A stretch of DNA of 64,000 bases from Hydractinia symbiolongicarpus (taxonomy: Eukaryota; Cnidaria; Hydrozoa; Anthoathecata; Hydractiniidae), in assembly GCF_029227915.1 (NCBI RefSeq), contig NC_079880.1, positions 4,962,001-5,026,000 on the forward strand, in the 5' to 3' direction. Numbering within the stretch: the first letter of the stretch is position 1; each line of letters starts with the position of its first letter. Made by a program: the position numbers and the translations under genes. Below, piece by piece: positions 9,557 to 23,180 of the stretch. The notes beneath the pieces were generated by a model. The model was given only the letters and a program-made list of their open reading frames with translations, was not told where the DNA came from and searched no databases.

Positions 9557-12289
9557 CTCGGCCCGTATAGTCCAAAGTATACAAAGAAAGTACCCAGGGA
9601 GTAAACTCATTTCTCGAACGATTTTTTAAATTATTTTTTCACCACTAAAATGCATGAGCCTTGTAGTTTTCAAAAATGTTTTCATTTTTGCTGAGACGCT
9701 TATTAAAAGAGGTTTAATCGCCGGCAAACGAAATCCCGCGATTTCCCGTAAATCCCGGGCTTGGCCCGTATGGTCGAATGTATACAAAGAAAGTACCCAG
9801 GGAGTAAACTCATTTCCCGAACGATTTTTTAATTTTTTTTTTCACCACAAAAACGCATGAGACTTGAAGTTTTCAAAAATGTTTTCATTTTTGATGAGAG
9901 GGTTAATGAAAGAAGTTTAATCGCAGGCAAACGAAATCCCGCGATTTCCCGTAAATCCCGGGCTTGGCCCGTGTAGTCGAATGTATACAAAGAAAGTACC
10001 CTGTGAGTAAACTCATTTCCTGAACGATTTTTTAAATTATTTTTATACCACAAAAACGCATGAGACTTGAAGTTTTCAAAAATGTTTTCATTTTTGATGA
10101 GAGGGTTAATGAAAGAAGTTTAATCGCCGGCAAACGAAATCCCGCAATTTCCCGTAAATCCCGGGCTTGGCCCGTGTAGTCGAATGTATACAAAGAAAGT
10201 ACCCTGTGAGTAAACTCATTTCCCGAACGATTTTTTAAATTATTTTTTTACCACTAAAACGCATGAGACTTGTAGTTTTTAGAAATGTTTTCATTTTTGA
10301 TGAGACGCTTAATGAAAGTGGTTTAATCGCCAGCAAACGAAAACCCGCGATTTCCCGTAAATCCCGGGCTTGGCCCGTATAGTCGAATGTATACAAAGAA
10401 AGTACCCTGTGAGTAAACTCATTTCCAAAACGATTTTTTAAATTATCTTTTCACCACTAAAACGCATGAGACTTGTAGTTTTTAAAAATGCTTTCATTTT
10501 TGATGAGACGCTGAATAAAAGAAGTTTAATCGACGGCAAACGAAAACCCGCCATTTCCCGTAAACCCCGGACTCGACCCGTATAGTCAAAAGTATACAAA
10601 GAAAGTACCCAGGGAGTAAACTCATTTCCCGAACGATTTTTTACATTATTTTCTTTACCACTAAACGCATGAGACTTGTAGTTTTCAAAAATATTTTCAT
10701 ATTTGATGGGACGCTGAATAAAAGAAGTTTAATCGCCGGCAAACGAAAATCCGCGATTTCCCGTAAATCCCGGACTCGGCCCGTATAGTCAAAAGTATAC
10801 AAAGAAAGTACCCAGGGAGTAAACTCATTTCCCGAACGATTTTTTAAATTATTTGTTCACCACTAAAACGCATGAGACTTGTAGTTTTCAAAAATGTTTT
10901 CATTTTTGATGAGACGCTTAATGAAGGAGGTTTAATCGCCGGCAAACGAAATCCCGCGTTTTCCTGTAAATCCGGGGCTTGGCCCGTATAGTCGAATATA
11001 TACAAAGAAAGTACCCAGGGAGTAAACTCATTTTCCGAACGATTTTTTAAATTTTTCTTTCACCACTAAAACGCATGAGACTTGTAGTTTTTAAAAATGT
11101 TTTCATTTTTGATGAGACGCTTAATGAAGGAGGTTTAATCGCCGGAAAACGAAAACCCGCGATTTCCCATAAATCCCGGTCTTGGCCCGTATAGTCGAAT
11201 AAATACAAAAAAAGTACCCAGTGAGTAAACTCATTTCCAGAACGATTTTTTAAATTATTTTTTCACCACTAAAACGCATAAGACTTTTAGTCTTCAAAAA
11301 TGTTTTCATTTTTGATGAGACGCTTAATGAAAGTGGTTTAATCACCAGCAAACGAAAACTCGCCATTTCCCGTAAACCCCGGACTCGGCCCGTATAGTCA
11401 AAAGTATACAAAGAAAGTACCCAGGGAGTAAACTCATTTTCCGAACGATTTTTTAAATTATTTTTTCACCACTACAACGCATGAGACTTGTAGTTTTCAA
11501 AAATATTTTCATTTTTGATGAGACGCTGAATAAAAGAAGTTTAATCGCCCTCAAACGAAAATCCGCGATTTCCCGTAAATCCCGGACTCGGCCCGTATAG
11601 TCCAAAGTATACATAGAAAGTACCCAGGGAGTAAACTCATTTCCCGAACGATTTTTTAAAGTATTTTTTCAACACTAAAACGCATGAGACTTGTAGTTTT
11701 CAAAAATGTTTTCATTTTTGATGAGACGCATATTAAAAGAGGTTTAATCGCCGTCAAACGAAATCCCGCGATTTCCCGTAAATCCCGGGCTTGGCCCGTA
11801 TAGTCGAATGTATACAAAGAAAGTACCCAGGGAGTAAACTCATTTTCCGAACGATTTTTTATTTTTTTTTTCACCACTAAAACGCATGAGACTTGAAGTT
11901 TTCAAAAATGTTTTCATTTTTGATGAGACGGTTAATGAAAGAAGTTTAATCGCCGGGAAACGAAATCCCGCGATTTCCCGTAAATCGCGGGCTTGGCCCG
12001 TATAGTCGAATGTATACAAAGAAAGTACCCAGTGAGTAAACTCATTTCCCGAACGATTTTTTAATTATTTTTTTTCACCACTAAAACGCATGAGACTTGT
12101 AGTTTTCAAAAATGTTTTCATTTTTGATGAGACGCTTAATGAAAGAGGTTTAATCGCCGGCAAACGAAATCCCGCGTTTTCCCGTAAATCCGGGGCTTGG
12201 CCCGTATAGTCGAATGTATACAAAGAAAGTACCCAGGGAGTAAACTCATTTCCCGAACGATTTTTTAATTTTTTTTTTCACCACAAAAA
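9557..12289 (+). repeat. Mixed satellite monomers right of the LINE, no clear HOR
   Basis: About 13-14 monomers of several subtypes without a visible long period. Two consecutive monomers (from about 9855 and 10057) are near-duplicates carrying GAGGGTTAATG, a local one-monomer duplication. The only perfect 10-bp core dyad that I noticed lies here, at 11967-11991. This segment separates the 11-mer domain from the 7-mer domain. Confidence 0.75.
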
Positions 12290-15200
12290 CGCATGAGACT
12301 TGAAGTTTTCAAAAGTGTTTTCATTTTTGATGAGAGGGTTAATGAAAGAAGTTTAATCGCCGGCAAACGAAATCCCGCGATTTCCCGTAAATCCCGGGCT
12401 TGGCCCGTGTAGTCGAATGTATACAAAGAAAGTACCCTGTGAGTAAACTCATTTCCCGAACGATTTTTAAAATTATTTTTTTACCACTAAAACGCATGAG
12501 ACTTGTAGTTTTTAAAAATGTTTTCATTTTTGATGAGACGCTGAATAAAAGAAGTTTAATCGACGGCAAACGAAAACCCGCCATTTCCCTTAAACCCCGG
12601 ACTCGACCCGTATAGTCAAAAGTATACAAAGAAAGTACCCAGGGAGTAAACTCATTTCCCGAACGATTTTTTTTATTATTTTCTTTACCACTAAACGCAT
12701 GAGACTTGTAGTTTTCAAAAATATTTTCATATTTGATGGGACGCTGAATAAAAGAAGTTTAATCGCCGGCAAACGAAAATCCGCGATTTCCCGTAAATCC
12801 CGGACTCGGCCCGTATAGTCAAAAGTATACAAAGAAAGTACCCAGGGAGTAAACTCATTTCCCGAACGATTTTTTAAATTATTTTTTCACCAATAAAACG
12901 CATGAGACTTGTAGTTTTCAAAAATGTTTTCATTTTTGATGAGACGCTTAATGAAAGAGGTTTAATCGCCGGCAAACGAAATCCCGCGTTTTCCCGTAAA
13001 TCCGGGGCTTGGCCCGTATAGTCGAATATATACAAAGAAAGTACCCAGGGAGTAAACTCATTTCCCGAACGATTTTTTAAATTTTTCTTTCACCACTAAA
13101 ACGCATGAGACTTGTAGTTTTCAAAAATGTTTTCATTTTTGATGAGACGCTTAATGAAAGAAGTTTAATCGCCGGAAAACGAAAACCCGCGATTTCCCGT
13201 AAATCCCGGTCTTGGCCCGTATAGTCGAATGTATACAAAGAAAGTACCCAGTGAGTAAACTCATTTCCAGAACGATTTTTTAAATTATTTTTTCACCACT
13301 AAAACGCATAAGACTTTTAGTTTTCAAAAATGTTTTCATTTTTGATGAGACGCTTAATGAAAGAAGTTTAATCGCCCTCAAACAAAAATCCGCGATTTCC
13401 CGTAAATCCCGGACTCGGCCCGTATAGTCCAAAGTATACAAAGAAAGTACCCAGGGAGTAAACTCATTTCCCGAACGATTTTTTAAAGTATTTTTTCACC
13501 ACTAAAACGCATGAGACTTGTAGTTTTCAAAAATGTTTTCATTTTTGATGAGACGCTTATTAAAAGAGGTTTAATCGCCGGCAAACGAAATCCCGCGATT
13601 TCCCGTAAATACCGGGCCTGGCCCGTATAGTCGAATATATACAAAGAAAGTACCCAGTGAGTAAACTCATTTCCCGAACGATTTTTTAATTATTTTTTTT
13701 CACCACTAAAACGCATGAGACTTGTAGTTTTCAAAAATGTTTTCATTTTTGATGAGACGCTTAATGAAAGAGGTTTAATCGCCGGCAAACGAAATCCCGC
13801 GTTTTCCCGTAAATCCGGGGCTTGGCCCGTATAGTCGAATGTATACAAAGAAAGTACCCAGGGAGTAAACTCATTTCCCGAGCGATTTTTTAAATTTTTT
13901 TTTCACCACTAAAACGCATGAGACATTTAGTTTTCAAAAATGTTTCCATTTTTGATGAGACGCTGAATAAAAGAAGTTTAATCGACGGCAAACGAAAACC
14001 CGCCATTTCCCTTAAACCCCGGACTCGACCCGTATAGTCAATAGTATACAAAGAAAATACCCAGGGAGTAAACTCATTTCCCGAACGATTTTTTATATTA
14101 TTTTCTTCACCACTAAACGCATGAGACTTGTAGTTTTCAAAAATGTTTTCATTTTTGCTGAGACGCTTATTAAAAGAGGTTTAATCGCCGGCAAACGAAA
14201 TCCCGCGATTTCCCGTAAATCCCGGGCTTGGCCCGTATAGTCGAATGTATACAAAGAAAGTACCCAGGGAGTAAACTCATTTCCCGAACGATTTTTTAAT
14301 TTTTTTTTTCACCACAAAAACGCATGAGACTTGAAGTTTTCAAAAGTGTTTTCATTTTTGATGAGAGGGTTAATGAAAGAAGTTTAATCGCCGGCAAACG
14401 AAATCCCGCGATTTCCCGTAAATCCCGGGCTTGGCCCGTGTAGTCGAATGTATACAAAGAAAGTACCCTGTGAGTAAACTCATTTCCCGAACGATTTTTA
14501 AAATTATTTTTTTACCACTAAAACGCATGAGACTTGTAGTTTTTAAAAATGTTTTCATTTTTGATGAGACGCTGAATAAAAGAAGTTTAATCGACGGCAA
14601 ACGAAAACCCGCCATTTCCCTTAAACCCCGGACTCAACCCGTATAGTCAAAAGTATACAAAGAAAGTACCCAGGGAGTAAACTCATTTCCCGAACGATTT
14701 TTTTTATTATTTTCTTTACCACTAAACGCATGAGACTTGTAGTTTTCAAAAATATTTTCATATTTGATGGGACGCTGAATAAAAGAAGTTTAATCGCCGG
14801 CAAACGAAAATCCGCGATTTCCCGTAAATCCCGGACTCGGCCCGTATAGTCAAAAGTATACAAAGAAAGTACCCAGGGAGTAAACTCATTTCCCGAACGA
14901 TTTTTTAAATTATTTTTTCACCAATAAAACGCATGAGACTTGTAGTTTTCAAAAATGTTTTCATTTTTGATGAGACGCTTAATGAAAGAGGTTTAATCGC
15001 CGGCAAACGAAATCCCGCGTTTTCCCGTAAATCCGGGGCTTGGCCCGTATAGTCGAATATATACAAAGAAAGTACCCAGGGAGTAAACTCATTTCCCGAA
15101 CGATTTTTTAAATTTTTCTTTCACCACTAAAACGCATGAGACTTGTAGTTTTCAAAAATGTTTTCATTTTTGATGAGACGCTGAATAAAAGAAGTTTAAT

Positions 15201-16553
15201 CGACGGCAAACGAAAACCCGCCATTTCCCTTAAACCCCGGACTCAACCCGTATAGTCAATAGTATACAAAGAAAATACCCAGGGAGTAAACTCATTTCCC
15301 GAACGATTTTTTATATTATTTTCTTCACCACTAAACGCACGAGACTTGTAGTTTTCAAAAATGTTTTCATTTTTGCTGAGACGCTTATTAAAAGAGGTTT
15401 AATCGCCGGCAAACGAAATCCCGCGATTTCCCGTAAATCCCGGGCTTGGCCCGTATAGTCGAATGTATACAAAGAAAGTACCCAGGGAGTAAACTCATTT
15501 CCCGAACGATTTTTTAATTTTTTTTTTCACCACAAAAACGCATGAGACTTGAAGTTTTCAAAAGTGTTTTCATTTTTGATGAGAGGGTTAATGAAAGAAG
15601 TTTAATCGCCGGCAAACGAAATCCCGCGATTTCCCGTAAATCCCTGGCTTGGCCCGTGTAGTCGAATGTATACAAAGAAAGTACCCTGTGAGTAAACTCA
15701 TTTCCCGAACGATTTTTAAAATTATTTTTTTACCACTAAAACGCATGAGACTTGTAGTTTTTAAAAATGTTTTCATTTTTGATGAGACGCTGAATAAAAG
15801 AAGTTTAATCGACGGCAAACGAAAACCCGCCATTTCCCTTAAACCCCGGACTCAACCCGTATAGTCAAAAGTATACAAAGAAAGTACCCAGGGAGTAAAC
15901 TCATTTCCCGAACGATTTTTTTTATTATTTTGTTTACTACTAAACGCATGAGACTTGTAGTTTTCAAAAATATTTTCATATTTGATGGGACGCTGAATAA
16001 AAGAAGTTTAATCGCCGGCAAACGAAAATCCGCGATTTCCCGTAAATCCCGGACTCGGCCCGTATAGTCAAAAGTATACAAAGAAAGTACCCAGGGAGTA
16101 AACTCATTTCCCGAACGATTTTTTAAATTATTTTTTCACCAATAAAACGCATGAGACTTGTAGTTTTTAAAAATGTTTTCATTTTTGATGAGACGCTGAA
16201 TAAAAGAAGTTTAATCGACGGCAAACGAAAACCCGCCATTTCCCTTAAACCCCGGACTCAACCCGTATAGTCAATAGTATACAAAGAAAATACCCAGGGA
16301 GTAAACTCATTTCCCGAACGATTTTTTATATTATTTTCTTCACCACTAAACGCATGAGACTTGTAGTTTTCAAAAATGTTTTCATTTTTGCTGAGACGCT
16401 TATTAAAAGAGGTTTAATCGCCGGCAAACGAAATCCCGCGATTTCCCGTAAATCCCGGGCTTGGCCCGTATAGTCGAATGTATACAAAGAAAGTACCCAG
16501 GGAGTAAACTCATTTCCCGAACGATTTTTTAATTTTTTTTTTCACCACAAAAA
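12290..16553 (+). repeat. Irregular HOR units of 10, 6 and 5 monomers related to the 7-mer
   Basis: The characteristic first monomer of the 7-mer family (CTTGAAG head, GAGAGGGTT, GTGTAGTCG) occurs at 12290, 14321, 15539 and 16554, giving spacings of 2,031, 1,218 and 1,015 bp (10, 6 and 5 monomers). These look like expanded and deleted versions of the regular 1,421-bp unit that follows. They share several of its single-base markers, such as ACCAATAAAACGC. Confidence 0.8.
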
Positions 16554-19500
16554 CGCATGAGACTTGAAGTTTTCAAAAGTGTTTTCATTTTTGATGAGAG
16601 GGTTAATGAAAGAAGTTTAATCGCCGGCAAACGAAATCCCGCGATTTCCCGTAAATCCCGGGCTTGGCCCGTGTAGTCGAATGTATACAAAGAAAGTACC
16701 CTGTGAGTAAACTCATTTCCCGAACGATTTTTAAAATTATTTTTTTACCACTAAAACGCATGAGACTTGTAGTTTTTAAAAATGTTTTCATTTTTGATGA
16801 GACGCTGAATAAAAGAAGTTTAATCGACGGCAAACGAAAACCCGCCATTTCCCTTAAACCCCGGACTCAACCCGTATAGTCAAAAGTATACAAAGAAAGT
16901 ACCCAGGGAGTAAACTCATTTCCCGAACGATTTTTTTTATTATTTTCTTTACCACTAAACGCATGAGACTTGTAGTTTTCAAAAATATTTTCATATTTGA
17001 TGGGACGCTGAATAAAAGAAGTTTAATCGCCGGCAAACGAAAATCCGCGATTTCCCGTAAATCCCGGACTCGGCCCGTATAGTCAAAAGTATACAAAGAA
17101 AGTACCCAGGGAGTAAACTCATTTCCCGAACGATTTTTTAAATTATTTTTTCACCAATAAAACGCATGAGACTTGTAGTTTTCAAAAATGTTTTCATTTT
17201 TGATGAGATGCTTAATGAAAGAGGTTTAATTGCCGGCAAACAAAATCCCGCGTTTTCCCGTAAATCCGGGGCTTGGCCCGTATAGTCGAATATATACAAA
17301 GAAAGTACCCAGGGAGTAAACTCATTTCCAGAACGATTTTTTAAATTATTTTTTCACCACTAAAACGCATAAGACTTTTAGTTTTCAAAAATGTTTTCAT
17401 TTTTGATGAGACGCTTAATGAAAGTGGTTTAATCGCCAGCAAACAAAAATCCGCGATTTCCCGTAAATCCCGGACTCGGCCCGTATAGTCCAAAGTATAC
17501 AAAGAAAGTACCCAGGGAGTAAACTGATTTCCCGAACGATTTTTTAAAGTATTTTTTCACCACTAAAACGCATGAGACTTGTAGTTTTCAAAAATGTTTT
17601 CATTTTTGATGAGACGCTTATTAAAAGAGGTTTAATCGCCGGCAAACGAAATCTCGCGATTTCCCGTAAATACCGGGCCTGGCCCGTATAGTCGAATATA
17701 TACAAAGAAAGTACCCAGGGAGTAAACTCATTTCTCGAACGATTTTTTAATTTTTTTTTCACCACTAAAACGCATGAGACTTGTAGTTTTCAAAAATGTT
17801 TTCATGTTTGATGAGACGCTTATTAAAAGAGGTTTAATCGCCGGCAAACGAAATCCCGCGATTTCCCGTAAATCCCGGGCTTGGCCCGTATAGTCGAATG
17901 TATACAAAGAAAGTACCCAGGGAGTAAACTCATTTCCCGAACGATTTTTTAATTTTTTTTTTCACCACAGAAACGCATGAGACTTGAAGTTTTCAAAAAT
18001 GTTTTCATTTTTGATGAGAGGGTTAATGAAAGAAGTTTAATCGCCGACAAACGAAATCCCGCAATTTCCCGTAAATCCCGGGCTTGGCCCGTGTAGTCGA
18101 ATGTATACAAAGAAAGTACCCTGTGAGTAAACTCATTTCACGAACGATTTTTAAAATTATTTTTTTACCACTAAAACGCATGAGACTTGTAGTTTTTAAA
18201 AATGTTTTCATTTTTGATGAGACGCTGAATAAAAGAAGTTTAATCGACGGCAAACGAAAACCCGCCATTTCCCTTAAACCCCGGACTCGACCCGTATAGT
18301 CAAAAGTATACAAAGAAAGTACCCAGGGAGTAAACTCATTTCCCGAACGATTTTTTTTATTATTTTCTTTACCACTAAACGCATGAGACTTGTAGTTTTC
18401 AAAAATATTTTCATATTTGATGGGACGCTGAATAAAAGAAGTTTAATCGCCGGCAAACGAAAATATGCGATTTCCCGTAAATCCCGGACTCGGCCCGTAT
18501 AGTCAAAAGTATACAAAGAAAGTACCCAGGGAGTAAACTCATTTCCCGAACGATTTTTTAAATTATTTTTTCACCAATAAAACGCATGAGACTTGTAGTT
18601 TTCAAAAATGTTTTCATTTTTGATGAGACGCTTAATGAAAGAGGTTTAATCGCCGGCAAACGAAATCCCACGTTTTCCCGTAAATCCAGGGCTTGGCCCG
18701 TATAGTCGAATATATACAAAGAAAGTACCCAGGGGGTAAACTCATTTCCCGAACGATTTTTTAAATTTTTCTTTCACCACTAAAACGCATGAGACTTGTA
18801 GTTTTCAAAAATGTTTTCATTTTTGATGAGACGCTTAATGAAAGAGGTTTAATCGCCGGAAAACGAAAACCCGCGATTTCCCGTAAATCCCGGTCTTGGC
18901 CCGTATAGTCGAATGTATATAAAGAAAGTACCCAGGGAGTAAACTCATTTCCCGAACGATTTTTTAAATTATTTTTTCACCACTAAAACGCATGAGACTT
19001 GTAGTTTTCAAAAATGTTTTCATTTTTGATGAGACGCTTATTAAAAGAGGTTTAATCGCCGGCAAACGAAATCCCGCGATTTCCCGTAAATCCCGGGCTT
19101 GGCCCGTATAGTCGAATGTATACAAAGAAAGTACCCAGGGAGTAAACTCATTTCCCGAACGATTTTTTATATTATTTTCTTCACCACTAAACGCATGAGA
19201 CTTGTAGTTTTCAAAAATGTTTTCATTTTTTCTGAGACGCTTATTAAAAGAGGTTTAATCGCCGGCAAACGAAATCCCGCGATTTCCCGTAAATTCCGGG
19301 CTTGCCCCGTATAGTCGAATGTATACAAAGAAAGTACCCAGGGAGTAAACTCATTTCCCGAACGATTTTTTAATTTTTTTTTTCACCACAAAAACGCATG
19401 AGACTTGTAGTTTTCAAAAATGTTTTCATTTTTGATGAGACGCTTAATGAAAGAGGTTTAATCGCCGGAAAACGAAAACCCGCGATTTCCCGTAAATCCC

Positions 19501-20339
19501 GGGCTTGGCCCGTGTAGTCGAATGTATACAAAGAAAGTACCCTGTGAGTAAACTCATTTCCCGAACGATTTTTAAAATTATTTTTTTACCACTAAAACGC
19601 ATGAGACTTGTAGTTTTTAAAAATGTTTTCATTTTTGATGAGACACTGAATAAAAGAAGTTTAATCGACGGCAAACGAAAACCCGCCATTTCCCTTAAAC
19701 CCCGGACTCGACCCGTATAGTCAAAAGTATACAAAGAAAGTACCCAGGGAGTAAACTCATTTCCCGAACGATTTTTTTTATTATTTTCTTTACCACTAAA
19801 CGCATGAGACTTGTAGTTTTCAAAAATATTTTCATATTTGATGGGACGCTGAATAAAAGAAGTTTAATCGCCGGCAAACGAAAATCCGCGATTTCCCGTA
19901 AATCCCGGACTCGGCCCGTATAGTCAAAAGTATACAAAAAAAGTACCCAGGGAGTAAACTCATTTCCCGAACGATTTTTTAAATTATTTTTTCACCAATA
20001 AAACGCATGAGACTTGTAGTTTTCAAAAATGTTTTCATTTTTGATGAGACGCTTAATGAAAGAGGTTTAATCGCCGGCAAACGAAATCCCGCGTTTTCCC
20101 GTAAATCCGGGGCTTGGCCCGTATAGTCGAATATATACAAAGAAAGTACCCAGGGAGTAAACTCATTTCCCGAACGATTTTTTAAATTTTTCTTTCACCA
20201 CCTAAACGCATGAGACTTGTAGTTTTCAAAAATGTTTTCATTTTTGATGAGACGCTTAATGAAAGAGGTTTAATCGCCGGAAAACGAAAACCCGCGATTT
20301 CCCGTAAATCCCGGTCTTGGCCCGTATAGTCGAATGTAT

Positions 20340-23180
20340 ACAAAGAAAATACCCAGGGAGTAAACTCATTTCCCGAACGATTTTTTAAATTATTTTTTCA
20401 CCACTAAAACGCATGAGACTTGTAGTTTTCAAAAATGTTTTCATTTTTGATGAGACGCTTATTAAAAGAGGTTTAATCGCCGGCAAACGAAATCCCGCGA
20501 TTTCCCGTAAATCCCGGGCTTGGCCCGTATAGTCGAATGTATACAAAGAAAGTACCCAGGGAGTAAACTCATTTCCCGAACGATTTTTTATATTATTTTC
20601 TTCACCACTAAACGCATGAGACTTGTAGTTTTCAAAAATGTTTTCATTTTTGCTGAGACGCTTATTAAAAGAGGTTTAATCGCCGGCAAACGAAATCCCG
20701 CGATTTCCCGTAAATCCCGGGCTTGGCCCGTATAGTTGAATGTATACAAAGAAAGTACCCAGGGAGTAAACTCATTTCCCGAACGATTTTTTAATTTTTT
20801 TTTTCACCACAAAAACGCATGAGACTTGAAGTTTTCAAAAATGTTTTCATTTTTGATGAGAGGGTTAATGAAAGAAGTTTAATCGCCGACAAACGAAATC
20901 CCGCGATTTCCCGTAAATCCCGGGCTTGGCCCGTGTAGTCGAATGTATACAAAGAAAGTACCCTGTGAGTAAACTCATTTCCCGAACGATTTTTAAAATT
21001 ATTTTTTTACCACTAAAACGCATGAGACTTGTAGTTTTTAAAAATGTTTTCATTTTTGATGAGACGCTGAATAAAAGAAGTTTAATCGACGGCAAACGAA
21101 AACCCGCCATTTCCCTTAAACCTCGGACTCGACCCGTATAGTCAAAAGTATACAAAGAAAGTACCCAGGGAGTAAACTCATTTCCCGAACGATTTTTTTT
21201 ATTATTTTCTTTACCACTAAACGCATGAGACTTGTAGTTTTCAAAAATATTTTCATATTTGATGGGACGCTGAATAAAAGAAGTTTAATCGCCGGCAAAC
21301 GAAAATCCGCGATTTCCCGTAAATCCCGGACTCGGCCCGTATAGTCAAAAGTATACAAAGAAAGTACCCAGGGAGTAAACTCATTTCCCGAACGATTTTT
21401 TAAATTATTTTTTCACCAATAAAACGCATGAGACTTGTAGTTTTTAAAAATGTTTTCATTTTTGATGAGACGCTTAATGAAAGAGGTTTAATCGCCGGCA
21501 AACGAAATCCCGCGTTTTCCCGTAAATCCGGGGCTTGGCCCGTATAGTCGAATATATACAAAGAAAGTACCCAGGGAGTAAACTCATTTCCCGAACGATT
21601 TTTTAAATTTTTCTTTAACCACTAAAACGCATGAGACTTGTAGTTTTCAAAAATGTTTTCATTTTTGATGAGACGCTTAATGAAAGAGGTTTAATCGCCG
21701 GAAAACGAAAACCCGCGATTTCCCGTAAATCCCGGTCTTGGCCCGTATAGTCGAATGTATACAAAGAAAGTACCCAGGGAGTAAACTCATTTCCCGAACG
21801 ATTTTTTAAATTATTTTTTCACCACTAAAACGCATGAGACTTTTAGTTTTCAAAAATGTTTTCATTTTTGATGAGACGCTTATTAAAAGAAGTTTAATCG
21901 CTGGCAAACGAAATCCCGCGATTTCCCGTAAATCCCGGGCTTGGCCCGTATAGTCGAATGTATACAAAGAAAGTACCCAGGGAGTAAACTCATTTCCCGA
22001 ACGATTTTTTATATTATTTTCTTCACCACTAAACGCATGAGACTTGTAGTTTTCAAAAATGTTTTCATTTTTGCTGAGACGCTTATTAAAAGAGGTTTAA
22101 TCGCCGGCAAACGAAATCCCGCGATTTCCCGTAAATCCCGGGCTTGGCCCGTATAGTCGAATGTATACAAAGAAAGTACCCAGGGAGTAAACTCATTTCC
22201 CGAACGATTTTTTAATTTTTTTTTCACCACAAAAACGCATGAGACTTGAAGTTTTCAAAAATGTTTTCATTTTTGATGAGAGGGTTAATGAAAGAAGTTT
22301 AATCGCCGACAAACGAAATCCCGCGATTTCCCGTAAATCCCGGGCTTGGCCCGTGTAGTCGAATGTATACAAAGAAAGTACCCTGTGAGTAAACTCATTT
22401 CCCGAACGATTTTTAAAATTATTTTTTTACCACTAAAACGCATGAGACTTGTAGTTTTTAAAAATGTTTTCATTTTTGATGAGACGCTGAATAAAAGAAG
22501 TTTAATCGACGGCAAACGAAAACCCGCCATTTCCCTTAAACCCCGGACTCGACCCGTATAGTCAAAAGTATAAAAAGAAAGTACCCAGAGAGTAAACTCA
22601 TTTCCCGAACGATTTTTTTTATTATTTTCTTTACCACTAAACGCATGAGACTTGTAGTTTTCAAAAATATTTTCATATTTGATGGGACGCTGAATAAAAG
22701 AAGTTTAATCGCCGGCAAACGAAAATCCGCGATTTCCCGTAAATCCCGGACTCGGCCCGTATAGTCAAAAGTATACAAAGAAAATACCCAGGGAGTAAAC
22801 TCATTTCCCGAACGATTTTTTAAATTATTTTTTCACCAATAAAACGCATGAGACTTGTAGTTTTCAAAAATGTTTTCATTTTTGATGAGACGCTTAATGA
22901 AAGAGGTTTAATCGCCGGCAAACGAAATCCCGCGTTTTCCCGTAAATCCGGGGCTTGGCCCGTATAGTCGAATATATACAAAGAAAGTACCCAGGGAGTA
23001 AACTCATTTCCCGAACGATTTTTTAAATTTTTCTTTCACCACTAAAACGCATGAGACTTGTAGTTTTCAAAAATGTTTTCATTTTTGATGAGACGCTTAA
23101 TGAAAGAGGTTTAATCGCCGGAAAACGAAAACCCGCGATTTCCCGTAAATCCCGGTCTTGGCCCGTATAGTCGAATGTAT
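20340..23180 (+). repeat. 14-monomer (double 7-mer) super-HOR, copy 1 (2,841 bp)
   Basis: Alternate 7-mers share private variants at an offset of 2,841 bp: CCTCGGACTCG near 21121 and 23962; TATAAAAAGAAAG near 22570 and 25411; CGCTGGCAAACG near 21899 and 24740; GAAAATACCC near 20345 and 23186. A two-unit block has therefore been duplicated as a whole. Confidence 0.85.
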
